From Folioceros fuciformis (taxonomy: Eukaryota > Anthocerotophyta > Anthocerotopsida > Anthocerotales): a DNA stretch of 52,543 nucleotides. The notes beneath the pieces are model-generated. The model searched no databases. It had not been told where the DNA came from and saw only the letters and a list, made by a program, of their open reading frames with translations. Location of the stretch: NCBI GenBank assembly GCA_049999805.1, contig JBNGIO010005481.1, positions 1 through 52,543 on the forward strand, written 5' to 3'. Positions 10,821-22,621 of the stretch are shown here, piece by piece. Position 1 is the stretch's first letter, and each line of letters opens with the position of its first letter. Both the position numbers and the translations under genes were made by a program.

Positions 10821-13737
10821 TCACCTGTGGCGCCGCGGGAGGCAGCGAGGGCAAAACCAGTCGTCGTTCACGTGGCCAGGAGGATCGATGCAGAAAATGT
10901 GGATGGCTCTCTGGGAGCAGCCACGGCAGACGCAGATGAGGTCGGGGCTGTCTGTGCTGCCGCAAGTAATGCAGAAGCGTTCCTGCAGGCCTGAGTTTTT
11001 GAGAGGTTCGCTTCATGAAGTATTAGGAAGACAACCTTGGCACGGGCAAGGGCTAGGAAACTCACTGTAACTGCAGGGGGAAACGAAGCACTTGTTGGAA
11101 TGACACCGACAGTGATATCCTCGTCTTGGCAGGATACACCGTTTGGAGTGTTGTGGCTCCTCTTGGTGATTTTGTCGAAGGGTGCTTTACAAAGAGGACA
11201 TAGAGGATCCCTGTGTTTCTGCAGGCACGGAAGGATCAGGACCACGTCAATGCTCGGCATCACCACATCTTTCAGCATCATGATGTAGAAGGAAGCTGGA
11301 AGTGACATACCGCTTCAAGGGCCCATTTATGGATGCAAATGAAGCAGAACTCATGGCCACAGCTCAGTACTCCTCTATTCTCTGCTCGATTCTCAGCATA
11401 GCATATCACACACACGATCTCAGCCTCTGGACTACCTTTCCCAGCATGCCTCAAGGTTCCACCTGCTGGTTCTACCAAGGGTGACGCAATGTTCAGGTCA
11501 GTATAGCCCAGCTTCACGACACCCGTTGCACCACCAATCGGAATCCTGTGGTCTGGGACCTCAAGGTTAGAGCCCAACTCCGGGGAATCTCTTGTTGCAG
11601 CAATCCGAGTTCTGTAGTCTGGGCTGCCGATGATTGTTCTCGGCTGCTGCTGAAACGTGGCCTCTGAGGCATCAGGCCTCGCCGCTGGAGGAGTGGTTAA
11701 GTCAATCACTGCCTCAGGTACAGCAGCTCCAACGAAACTGGCCCCACCCCTTGACTGCTCAAGCCCTGCTCGGTCATCGGCGGCACTTCTCTTAGCAAGC
11801 CTTCTGAATTTGGTTCTGTGTTCTGGAACTCCTGTTGGATGGAGTGGACGTTTCCCAGACGCAGAATCGACGGGAGAAAGGGACAATCGCCCCAAACTTT
11901 GCTCTATCGACCTTTGCTGCCTGGAAACTGTATTATCCCGCTGTCTTCTCCTGCTTCTGTACCTGGCAATATCAACCTGGGACAAAGCATGAAGACCTCC
12001 TGTGAACAACACACAACTTCCAGATGACAATCGAAAATTGTTGACATGGGGTTATGGGATTAAATCCCTCTCACCTCATGTACTGCCGAAGGCCCAGCTT
12101 CATCAATGCCCTGCACTTGCGGAAGCAATGTGGTGACGCTGGGTTGTGAAGGTTCAGCCTCGTCAGTTAAATCAACAACGTTCTTGCCTTTAAGATCTAA
12201 ACCTGGAGAAGTGATCCAAGTTTTGAATAAGAAAGCAGTATGGGAATGAGCTGATATGCAAGGGGGCCAGGACAATCTCTACCTTCCTTCTTTCTGACTG
12301 AAGGATCGTCAGCCGAGTCATTCCAGAGCAAGGGCCCAACCTCCTCACCGCTGTATCTCGCACAAAACTTGCTCAGCATTGCACAATCCTCCACACTTAT
12401 GGACAATGTGCATACTGTGACTGACAAACACACAGCTAAGCAAAGCCTGACCTCTGAAGAGTGTACGAGTGCTCAGGAAGCTTGCAATTTCCACTTAAGC
12501 AATCTTCAAACCATCGGTGATTGATGAGAATCGTTTTTCCTGATCTTTTAGCCATATCGTATTTGGGGCCCGAAAATTTCCAACACACCTGCACCAGTCA
12601 GAAATATGTCCACAGCCTGGCATACCATGAGACCATTGCCGTTATCCTCAAATTGCTCCCTCGTCATAGGATCCGCATACATACCAAGTGTGTGTTACGT
12701 GCCGTCCATTTGCCAGTAAAGGCAGCACCTGTCTTGTTAATAAGTTTAATGAGCTTCATTTTCTCCAGCCCTTCGTAACCTGTCATGGAAGCAACTACAG
12801 ATTCCATGTCCTTCCGAAAATCAGCGGCCGAGCTTTCAGAAGCCGCTGAGCTTGAGGCGCCCTCCCTTGGGCACTGAGTAGGACGACGAGAATCCGATGC
12901 ATCTGCACAAAAACAAACAGCAGGATCTCCCTTCAAACACGGTGGAAAGAGAAGCAACCCCAAATGCTTCCACCGAAAACATCCATCTGTCCGAGCAAAG
13001 CATCCAAAACACCACAGATAACAAATCTTCAGTCCAGACCTAAACAGTCAGTCCGTCCTGACACTCCGGAACAAACTTGTTCCTGAGCTCCGGGACCGTG
13101 CGAACGTATTGCGTCCGAAATTGGCACTTCCGGAGAGCCCACCACAACAACTTTGAGCAAGCACTGGGAATGCGCGAGATGGAAGAGGTCACCATCCGAA
13201 AGAACAACGCTCTCCCCTCTCGACAGCTTCCGGAGTCCCGCCCACCCCGTCTCCTGCACAGCCACAAACGGACTTCTTCCACTCGACAGCAACCCAGAGA
13301 ACAGCCCGCGGTCTCGCTGCACGAACCAAGAAGGATTATCTCACCGGCTCCGCACAAAAATTCAAACTCTGGCATCTAGCAAAGTAGAGTGGGCGCAAGC
13401 CGTGGCACTCGATCGTCAACCCGCCATCTCCACACACAACCCGAGCTTGCCGTCTACTGCACGCCTTCTGAGCTGCAGGAGAGGCGGGAAACGAACCTCT
13501 CCCAATCCAGGTCGCCCCGGGCTTCAACGCCTGCAACCCACTCTCACCCAGTTACTAGTCCGCATTCCCACATCCCATCCCCTCCCACAGTCCATTCCTC
13601 GTCCACTAAACCCAGGCCGGCGCTCTTACACCCTGCTATCCTCCCAGAACTCTCACCAGTGCGGGAGCATCAGCAGGCACTAGGAACGCGCAACAACCAC
13701 CATTCTCCCCATCTTCGGGAAGCGAAATGTCCTCCAT
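10821..13737 (-). CDS. FHA-BRCT-RING-PHD protein, candidate SUMO-targeted E3 ligase
   Basis: Ten exons, 670 aa, phases consistent: 13737-13657, 13530-13345, 13253-13046, 12902-12685, 12588-12452, 12356-12283, 12202-12075, 11976-11311, 11218-11066 and 10982-10821. Residues ~28-115 form an FHA domain of PNKP/aprataxin type, with IGRGS followed by CSRRQA (not the usual SxxH) and VVLSDGDLF. Residues ~195-285 are a BRCT domain: VVASMTGY, THLVCWKF, INHRWFEDC, SGEEVGPL. SUMO-interacting-type motifs VVDLTDEAE (~310) and VIDLTTPP (~434) follow. A C3HC4 RING lies at 533-576 (CVIC, CGHEFC, CPLC) and a C4HC3 PHD at 621-664 (CITC, CRGC, H, DDWFCPRC). Expected role: nuclear ubiquitin ligase reading phosphorylated or SUMOylated partners, probably in DNA repair or chromatin. 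The domains are seen; the role is inferred. Confidence 0.85.
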
Positions 13738-15253
13738 CGCTCCCCTGCGCGAGCCACCATCCAGGACGAGGCGAGCAAGGTCGCGATCCAGTCTCTTCTG
13801 GCTGCTGCGGTTGGAGCATCGCACGCCAGATTCAAACCAAACGAAGCGAGCGCCAAGGCAATTTGAATGTCAGTACAAATTTGATTCTTATACATCAAAA
13901 AAGCCCCTAGATCTAGCTAGGTTCCATGCCTCTCATGCAAAGCTCCTTACTTATAAGTTATTTAATATTTTATTAACTACAAAATTTGATGGGTTGAAAA
14001 CTTGTGTTGTAGGATGGACGTACAGTAGTGTCCAATGAATGATGAAATTCAGATTGCTTATTATGACACCACTTGGTAGAGATACCATAATCTGTGAAAG
14101 GATTAAGGTGGTGATTTGTGCCCACCAGGATGATCTGGGCGTGACGTTCGAGGAACTCATCATCGGAAACCGGAGCTTGAGCTGGAAGGCATTTCTTCCG
14201 ACCACAAACCTAACCGGAGGGCTGGTGACGGTGGAGGGTGGGGGGGAAATTGGAAGGTGAAGTTACGTAGTGAGGGATGAAGGACATATATTGTTGTTGC
14301 TTCCTGGTAAGCAACAACTGTTTCAAAGGCTCTAGGAAAGTGTGCGATGGAATACGAGTGTAGTCGAGTCCATATAGGCCGGGCGCTTGTTGCGGGCTCT
14401 CGGAATTCTCGAGTTACTACCGATGCTGTGGTGTTGGCGCCATGGTAGAGCCGGCTTCGCTTTCCAGGTGAGAGAAGAGGAAGCGAGAGCTTTGCGTGGC
14501 GCTTGTGACTGTGCACCGGCGTGTCCCTTCCTGTCACATCATGCAACCCCGCTGAGGAAAGCCTTCATGGTGGCACCGGCCATGCAGCTTCTCGGATTCC
14601 GTGCGGTTGTGCTTCTGTCTCCGCTGCCGCGATGAGGCGTTCGCCAAGTTGCATGCTGCAAGTCAGGTGGATGGCATGACGCCGGCTTGGGTGCCTTGTT
14701 TGATTGGAGGATTGCGTTTCTCCTTCTGCGGTGGAATTGATCTGACAGAGCAGGCGGAGGCGGTCCCCGGCTCGATCAATTTGGACTTGGCGTGGCCTGG
14801 TAAGCTGGACAGGACAAGTGTTGTGGGGACTTCTCTTCATTCGGAAGGAGCTTTTAATTCTCCTTTACGCACAACGTGGCGTTGTGTGGGGAGCCAGTCG
14901 GGAGTCGCAATGCACCGCGGTTTCCCAATGAAATGCTCCGTGCATGCGTATGCATTGGATGCGTGATGCAATCGCTGCGTATCTGTTTTTGCGTTTTACT
15001 CCCTTCCGCTGAGTGACTGTAAGTGAAGGGAGTGTTCCGGTCTGCTTTGTCAGGCGCGGAGGGGAATTTCGGGTGTATCCATCCTCGCAGCATCCGTTTT
15101 TGCGCATAATTGGCGGGTAGCGGTGTGATGATTGTTGGAATTGTAGATGTTTTGTTTTTGGCGTGAGGAGGACATGGCCCCTGGCTTGAGGCTTCTTTTG
15201 TGAGTTCCTCATGTACTGCTGTGTGTTGCAGTTTGTGCATAGGGTCTGAGGCC
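13738..15253. other. divergent intergenic region, E3 ligase / Agenet gene
   Basis: About 1.5 kb separates the two start codons. An AT-rich part lies at about 13870-14120. The rest is near average composition with only short ORFs. It probably holds both promoters and 5' UTRs. An unannotated 5' exon of the Agenet gene cannot be excluded. Confidence 0.4.
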
Positions 15254-18200
15254 ATGTCGGAAGCGCTTTGTCCATTCGGTCTTTACGAGGAGGTAGAGGT
15301 GCTGTCGCATTTAGAAGGGTATCGAGGTGCGTGGTTCAGATGCAGGATTCACAACATCCAGAAAAAACGCAACAGGAGGGTGTCCTTGTACATTGAGTAC
15401 CTGGACTTCCCTGGACAAGGTGTGTCTATTGAGACGCCACGGGTTTACAGGTTCTTTGGTGCCTATTGTAATGTGGGATGTTCAGCTCCTGCTGCTTTTT
15501 GGGTCTGGTGGTGGGCATGCAGCCAGGGAATGGATGGATTTGTACCAAGCGATCCCCAGGCGAGTGCAAAAACAGAAGTACTTGATGTGTAGGCCTTTAC
15601 CTCCAAAAATTGTTCGAAAGCACGAGGTAGACAGACAATCTCGTCCCAGCCACTTAGGAATTGTGAGTGACGATCCTTGGAAAGTGGGCGAGGATGTAGA
15701 ATGGTTTCACAAATATACCTGGTGGAAGGCCAAAGTCGTTTCTGTGCGTGAGGATGGAATGGTGGAGGTGACCCCAATCCCTGCAGTTAGATGCTTGCCT
15801 CTGTGACACTTGGTTGAATCATGCTATTTCATTTTTTTTGTTTCTGGCTGATTGGGAAGATGTTGGACAGGTTCAACAATACTGGCCACCTCAGGGTGAG
15901 CGAAAGGTGGAAGATAAGTACTTTGTGGAACCCAAGGATTTGCGGCCTGCTTTGAGCTGGAGCGTGGCAAGCGGTTGGACTGTGGGGTACACGTGGTACG
16001 TGGAAGACTGCTTCAACGGTCGTCACAACCCGAATCAGGTCGGTGTTATCGGCATGTCTGGCCATTCTTTGTGCATTGTTAATGAGCCTTCAGGGCGTTT
16101 CAAATCTCTAATCAAAGTAGTTCGCTCTCTGGACTTTGGCAGGCTTGCCTATCGAATCCTCGTGTTGAAATTGTCTATTTGTCTGGAGATAAGTGTCGGA
16201 GCAATGCAGAACATCTCAAATGTAATGTGTGCGTCAGCTTGCCTCATCATCTCTTTTGTCGCTGGCCTTGCATGCACTCAGTCAGCTAGTAAACTCGTGG
16301 GTATTATTGAGGGATTTGGCAATATATGGAGTTCGGTAGCATTTGTGCAGTGGGGCTTCCCACTGTAGGCTTTGAGATTGAGGGTCATAATTGGTGCCTC
16401 TGGTAACTTGCAGGTGAACAAAAGAGTTCAGATTCTGAGACCCATAAGACAGACGTCAATAAGACTCAAGATGTGCCTGAAGCGAATGTCGCTGGAGGGG
16501 TCAGCCATGAGAAACCAGTAGGGCTAGCAACATGTTCTGCAAGTGTAAGAGCCCTGTTGAACAGATCAAGGTTACGCCCTTCCAAAGTTCGCAAAATCAC
16601 AAAGGCTGACGAGGTGCTTCAACGCTCAAAGAGATCAAATAGCTCATGGAGTAAGAGGAAGTATGACACGCATGGAGAACAGACGCGGGAGATAATGGCA
16701 ACAGGCACTGGTGAGATTGAGGTGTTGAGTGACATTCAAAGTGGAGTGGACCGCTCACATGGGAAGCGCCCCAAGGTATGTTCGTGACACCATGAACCAT
16801 TCACTCTGCGGATAGTACATTCTATGTGTGCAGGACTTGAGGCACTGTTGTTCCTTGCTGATCTATGCTGTCCACTTCTGGCCCTAATTGTTGTCAGATC
16901 TCAGTGCACAAATGCAGAGTCATTCGGGCAAATGAGTCCGTCAATCAGTGCTGATTTCTTGGAGCAGCACTTGTTAAAGACGCTATGGGGGCAGATGACC
17001 ACCATGCGAAGTATTCTTAAACAGAAGGTACCACCACTTGAGTCTTTGATCCATAGTCGGTTTACAGCTCCCTTGAAAAATTCGAAAACTTGGTCAAAAG
17101 AACATGGCACTGAACTAAGGGCTGAAAGCATTAAGGTTCAGAGTTGTCCAAAAGATGTTGACCGTGTCATTGATCTAGTATCAGAGAGTCTAGCAGATAA
17201 TGGTGAGAAAGATTCCGTTGCTCATGAGAAGCAAATCCAGTCTGTCGGAAACCTTGAAGTAGGTGTTGGCTTAAGTGCCACGTCATCTTGTATGGAATCA
17301 GAGTTGGTGTCTGAGGGAAAGACCTTTGGGAGTTCGCAGCAACTTCAGGATGTGCCCGATCCCGAGATGGTTGGTGTCCAAGAGTTACGTGTACAGTTAG
17401 ATGAGACTGAAATGGAGGCTAATATCGATGCCTCTGGGTCAGCGTCCCAAGCCTTTGCTGTCCCAGAAGCCTTTATAGGGGAATCTGTAAGGGCTGGTAG
17501 CAAGGAATCAAAACCCCCAACTGACACACTTGGTCCAAGTCTGGTAGATAGGAAGGAAGGTGTGGATCGGGTTGATAGAGGTGACCGCCCTGTAGGTCTG
17601 CTGGTTAGTGACAGTAACACTGGACCGGCGTCTGCAGCAGTAAGCCCAGCAGTATTCTATAGTGCTCAATTTATGAAGCGATTGGCTGCATATGAATCTG
17701 GAATTATGGTAGCGACGGGTATTTACAAGAATTACGTGAGCAGTCAGGAGCTCAGTCGTATGGAATCGGCACGGACTTTAGATGATGTAACTGAAAACAG
17801 GCAAAGCATGAAATTCCAAATTGAACAGGATGGGGCTGCGTGGCAGGTGATTGGTGTCGATCCTGCCAGGAACGATCACGAAATCATTCTTGCATATGTG
17901 AAATCTTTGGAGGAGGCTAGTTCTATTTGTAATGCAGTGCAAGGTTTGATAGATGATGGTCCACAGCCTCTTGATAACGTCAGACGAGAGGCCCCTGCAG
18001 CAATAAAAGCAGCGGAAGCATCACAACCCTGTGAACAGCCTGGAAGTGGTGTGATTCCAGCTGCTAGTATGCCCAATCGCCCTATTGGCATTGGTCCCGC
18101 ACCAGCCGCCCTGGAGCAGCTATCTGCAGAACATTACCCCACCAGAAAATCAACTGCTAAGGCTGGCATGCGGATTGATCCTAATTCAGACCAGAGGGAC

Positions 18201-20095
18201 GTGCTTGGAGTGACCAATATGTTAACCAGCCGACGCATGTCGAACAAAGTTAAAGGATGCCCAACATGTCCTATAATATGTCTGGATGAGCCAGGTGAGA
18301 CATCAGATCAGGTTTCTGGTCCCCACACTGCAGTGGCCAGGTTGAGCGTCTGTAAAGGAGGCTCGGCAGAAATTATATGCCTGGATGATCCCTGTGGGAC
18401 ATCCAATAGTGTTGATAGTCCCAGCACTCCACTTGCGGCAAAAGAAGGAAATCTGCCGCCTGCTAAGTTCTCTGAGTCCAGTAACAGCCGGAGGGTTGCT
18501 GGATTTGCTGACCACATTCCATCCACTGCCTTCGCACACGTATCAAAGGTGAATTCAGAGGTACGTTCTTACTTAAAGATCGTGGCATGTTTCTCAGTCG
18601 GAAGTTAGCAGTTTTTGGCCCTGCCTTCTATCATGGCTTGTTTTTGGTCAATATGGAGAATACTTTGCTGACACATTTCTGTCGTTGGACAAACCCTTTG
18701 TACAGAGTCTCAAGGAACATTTTGATGGTGGTGCAATCTCCCCATCTGAACACCCTGTTATGTCACGTGGGCTCAAGGACTCTAGAACTGATGCCGCTGT
18801 CTGCACAGGAGTGGAACAAAATACCAAGCCATCATCTGTTGCTGGAAGCTGCACGATCCCCCTGTCTGCTGTCAGCCGTCAGGATTCCGGGCAGGGACAG
18901 GGGGCAATGGGTCGAACTATGCACGAAAGCTTCAGTCAGTCGACTGCTGCTCGAAGTTCCCACTTGAACCAAACCACTCCCAGGAATGACGTCCATGCAG
19001 CAGCCCCTCTTGTCCGGCAAGGGCAGAGCTCGGTGTATGGCGCCTCAACTCAGGCAGGTAGCTCTCAGCAGGCAAGGCAAAATGTGCAGCAGTTTGTACA
19101 TGTACTACAGCATACGCATGTTTCAGCAGCAAATCATTTGCTACCGCAGCATTACAGCAGCCATCGTCCCCCCGAGGTGTCTCTGCGGCATCTTGCGGGA
19201 AATGCTGAGTATGGAATGCCAAGTATGCAACACTTCCAGAGCTTGTTGCAATGTAACAAGTTTGTGATGGATATGACGGACATGAAGCAAACACAGGGAG
19301 CGGTTGGGTTGCGGGCAGATATCTGTCGTGGCTGTCGGGTCAGTCTCCACTCACATGCCAATAATAATTTTGTTTCTCACAGGCCTAGGTACTGTGGGTA
19401 GCCACTTGTGACTGGTCTCCCATGTCTTTCCTTACAAAAGTAATGTGCGTGTGGATTATGTCAAGGAGTGCGTAACCTTTGGTGTGTCCGATCAGAAAGC
19501 TATAAACCGGAAGCAATCTCTGGGCACCAGGGTGGAGTGCATGGTCTGCAAAACGGGACTGCACACAGCTTGTGCCCTGGAACACGGTCTCTTGTCAATG
19601 ATGCGACCAAAAGTCTCGACCAACCAGCACGGTAACATTGTTAGTGAATTATGTGGTCTCTGTCTCAGGCATACATGCGTTGCAATGACATATTGTTTCT
19701 CTGTTAACCCGTGTCTGGATCTTGCAGGTGAACCGGCTGCAGGGGTATATTTCACTTGCAGCAACTGCCCATGCGGTCCCCAATTGGTTCTACCTTCCTT
19801 TTTGAAGTCGATCCGTGACGGGATTGACAGGATAATGAGTTTGAAACAAGCTCAAAAGACGCTTCCGGATATGCCACAGTTGTCAGAGTGCTTGAGAGAA
19901 TCCCTGGAAAATCTCAGAAGTGAGATTGTGTTACTTGAGCTCATATTGCGCAACGCACTCGAATCCTTTCTAAAGACTTTAAGAGACTTAATGACATATT
20001 GTAAACAAAATTTTACTAGTCTTGTGTTTACAACCGGGGAGGTTAGGAAAGCTTTGACGGAGTTCATTATCCGATCTGAAGGTGAGGACTCCTAA
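15254..20095 (+). CDS. Agenet-domain nuclear protein with SIM-like motifs and PHD-like tail
   Basis: Clear exons: 15254-15419, 15523-15767, 15871-16038 (3' limit uncertain), 16414-16775, 16905-18560, 18706-19338 and 19466-20095. The N-terminus carries plant Agenet (Tudor-like) repeats: EEVEVLSHLEGYRGAWFRC, then VGEDVEWFHKYTWWKAKVV, then KVEDKYFVEPKDLRP. The long middle is acidic, Ser-rich and presumably disordered. It holds VIDLVSES (17165), IICLDEP (18274) and IICLDDP (18372), which resemble SUMO-interacting motifs. A Gln/His-rich exon follows. The C-terminal part has paired cysteines (CRGC, CMVCKTGLHTAC, CGLC, FTCSNC) spaced like a degenerate PHD finger, then a helical tail. Agenet domains usually bind methylated histones or other proteins. 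I do not recognise a named orthologue. The phase between exons 3 and 4 does not close, so a small exon or another donor is missing there. Confidence 0.72.
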
Positions 20096-20493
20096 CATGG
20101 TCTTCCTCTCATCTGCTAGGATTTCTGTGTCTTGGGTGTCCTGATTCCCATACCCTTGTATTACATTGCAGGTTGAAGACCCTTAGCCTCTACTATTCAG
20201 ATGGCATCAGTCGGAGCTGATGCTGCTACATGTGGCGTTTACCAGCTGGTTCAACGTTTCATTGTAGTAATAGGTTAGGAACCATCTGAACGTGGCATGC
20301 GCTTTACTGAAAATGATGCAGTGTTAAAGGACGACAGGAGGTTCCTTTCTTCAAGGAAATGCCTGGCGGAATGTAGGGTAGTTGTACCTCCCGATCTCTA
20401 AGTAACCCTGATTGATGCCCTAGGTTGATAGAAAGTTTGAAATTTGAGATTTCAACCTAGTTTTTCAACCGGTCGTTTTAAACTAATTCTTTA
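20096..20493. other. 3' flank of the Agenet gene
   Basis: Non-coding sequence up to the N run; nothing recognisable. Confidence 0.4.
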
Positions 20494-20593
20494 NNNNNNN
20501 NNNNNNNNNNNNNNNNNNNNNNNNNNNNNNNNNNNNNNNNNNNNNNNNNNNNNNNNNNNNNNNNNNNNNNNNNNNNNNNNNNNNNNNNNNNNN
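20494..20593. other. 100-N gap
   Basis: Gap of fixed length. I see no duplicated flank here, unlike the gaps at 6839 and 42049. Confidence 0.9.
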
Positions 20594-22621
20594 CGTCACT
20601 ACCAGATTATCAATTATAATTTTGCATGCATTGAGTCATTTTTTTTCAATTGAGAGCAGGAGGGAAACGCGTTGGAAAAGGCACAACGCAGGCAAATGTA
20701 TGTTGCGGTCAATTGCTGCTCCTATTCCCTAATGTTTCCCATCGTGCCATTTGTTTGTTTCGTGCCTTTAGTAGGGATCCACCACCACCAATGGTATTAA
20801 GTGGTGGGTCTTAGCTTTGCTGACTTCGGATTCAAGCCTTTAGATCCAAGAAGCGAACTTGGAAAGGCCATGCCTAGTGAAATGGTGCCGGAATCGACTT
20901 GGAAAGGATAAGGCTATGAAAGTGGTGTAACATAGTGAATTCTACTTGTGTGTTCTCAATGCCTACAGTCAAGATATGTATCAAGGTTTTCTTTATGGTA
21001 TGGCTTGTAGTGGGCCGACAATTCTCATTTGGCAAGAGAGGAGACTACATGTAGTGCAAGTGGTTATTCATCCACCATAAGCAAAAGTCATAAGAGCCAC
21101 TTAGCATGCATCCACTTCTGAGGCAAGCCACATTGGCAAATGGGACTCATATTCACATTTTGTGGAATAGTTGATTGGGCTCTAGAGGGTGGTTTGGACA
21201 TCTTAATCTTTTAGCAAAGGGGTGTGTGAGTAAGTAGGAAGTTGATCGAGATTATGGTAAAGAGAGAAAGCCAGATTCTTATGTAACCGCTAGAAGAACA
21301 AAATGAAAATGAGTTAATCCTTCTGGGCCCGTTAAGCGCGGAGGAGAGGTGGGTCCAGGATACTGTACAGACCTGGTACGGACCGGCCCACTCCTGGGCC
21401 CGACCGAGACACACCAGGTCTAGATTTCTTACGACTACCCAATACCGTGCCAGATTATGAGATCATGAACATGGGCATGCACGTGCGAGTGAACGGGATC
21501 ACACCTGGCTACCTGATGTGTACGGCAAGTCGAGATGACGACACAAAAGTTAATATACAATTCCGGCTATGATTGTGAGGAACCGTCCATTGACGATGCC
21601 GAAGTTCGAACCTCTCGTTCATTTTTCATGGATGCCAACAGCCGAAATCGGACCACGGTCCCCGGTGGCCGTACTGAAAAGCCCTCGTCCTTACTCTTGT
21701 TCTCTCTTTCTTTTTCGTAGAACGTGATTTCCATCTCTTAACGGAGTTAACAGTACTGTACAACGTGTTTTGTAGCCTTGACTGGACAGGAAAGTCGCCC
21801 ACCGTGAATTTTCATAGAATTGTTTGTGTTATACCAGCGTCCTGGTCCCACCGAGCCATGTGGCGAGGTTTGTGCCCCATGTTCTTGATCCGAACTGGTC
21901 CTGAGTGCTCTTGACATTGCGGAGGTTCCCTTTAAGTATCTGCCCCCCCCGCATTGCTGCAAGGTTGGGAGACCGTGTCTCAGAAAACCTTTCTGGTTTC
22001 CAAGCATGTGCTGTAGGGAGGCCACCTGAAGGCCATGGCTCTACGGCCAAATATTTTTGGACTATGATTTTGTATTTTCAGTTGCCTTTGCGTGCTGTGC
22101 GGTGCTCTTCGTACATTTCTCTAGCGTCTTGAGAGACAGATGATATCGACATGGTAGCACGTCCAATTAGGTTCCTCGTGCCACATTTTTGGCAGCAACT
22201 AGGCAGGTGCAGTGGTCTGCGTTTGAGAGCTGAGAATCGGATGGTTGATGATGAAGGTCATAAAGCTCGTACGATGCTTTGGTGTATCAGGCTGTTGATT
22301 TGGTTTTCAACTTGGTAGTAGTGACGAAAAGCAAATCAGACCCGGGGAGATAAGCTTCAGCAAGTGTGCTGATTTCTCCATGGTACTTATCGTGTCATCG
22401 CAGAAGAGAGACGCTTCTCAGGGTCAGGTCAGGTGACTCAGGGCAGCTGATGTGTAAGCATGAGAGCTGTGTAGTGCAAGTCTGAGAGGAATTGGATTGG
22501 ATGGCGGACTTACTGGGGTAGCTTTGGTACTCGTTCCTTGTGGCAGGTCCAAGCAGTTGAATCTGACTGTCCTGCACTCTGCGAGTGAGCAGGATTCACT
22601 AGGTGCCTTGCATTGTCAATA
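20594..22621. other. gene-poor intergenic region
   Basis: About 2 kb without a supported gene on either strand. It contains the hairpin at 21370-21420. The final part, from about 22100, probably holds the promoter and 5' UTR of the CBS gene. Confidence 0.45.
21370..21420. repeat. inverted repeat / hairpin
   Basis: Outer 8-bp arms GACCTGGT (21370-21377) and ACCAGGTC (21413-21420) enclose a second stem, GGCCCA-CTCC-TGGGCC. The two nested stems could form a hairpin with an internal loop. Function unknown. Confidence 0.7.

Noticed and set aside
13345-13530. separate NBS1-like FHA gene upstream of the BRCT-RING gene
   Set aside because: The splice from 13046 to 12902 keeps frame into the BRCT exon, no stop or second start separates them, and the CSRRQ form fits PNKP/APTX rather than NBS1.
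21600-21625. tRNA T-loop-like GTTCGAA
   Set aside because: The flanking bases do not pair into a T-stem, and no acceptor or anticodon stem is present.
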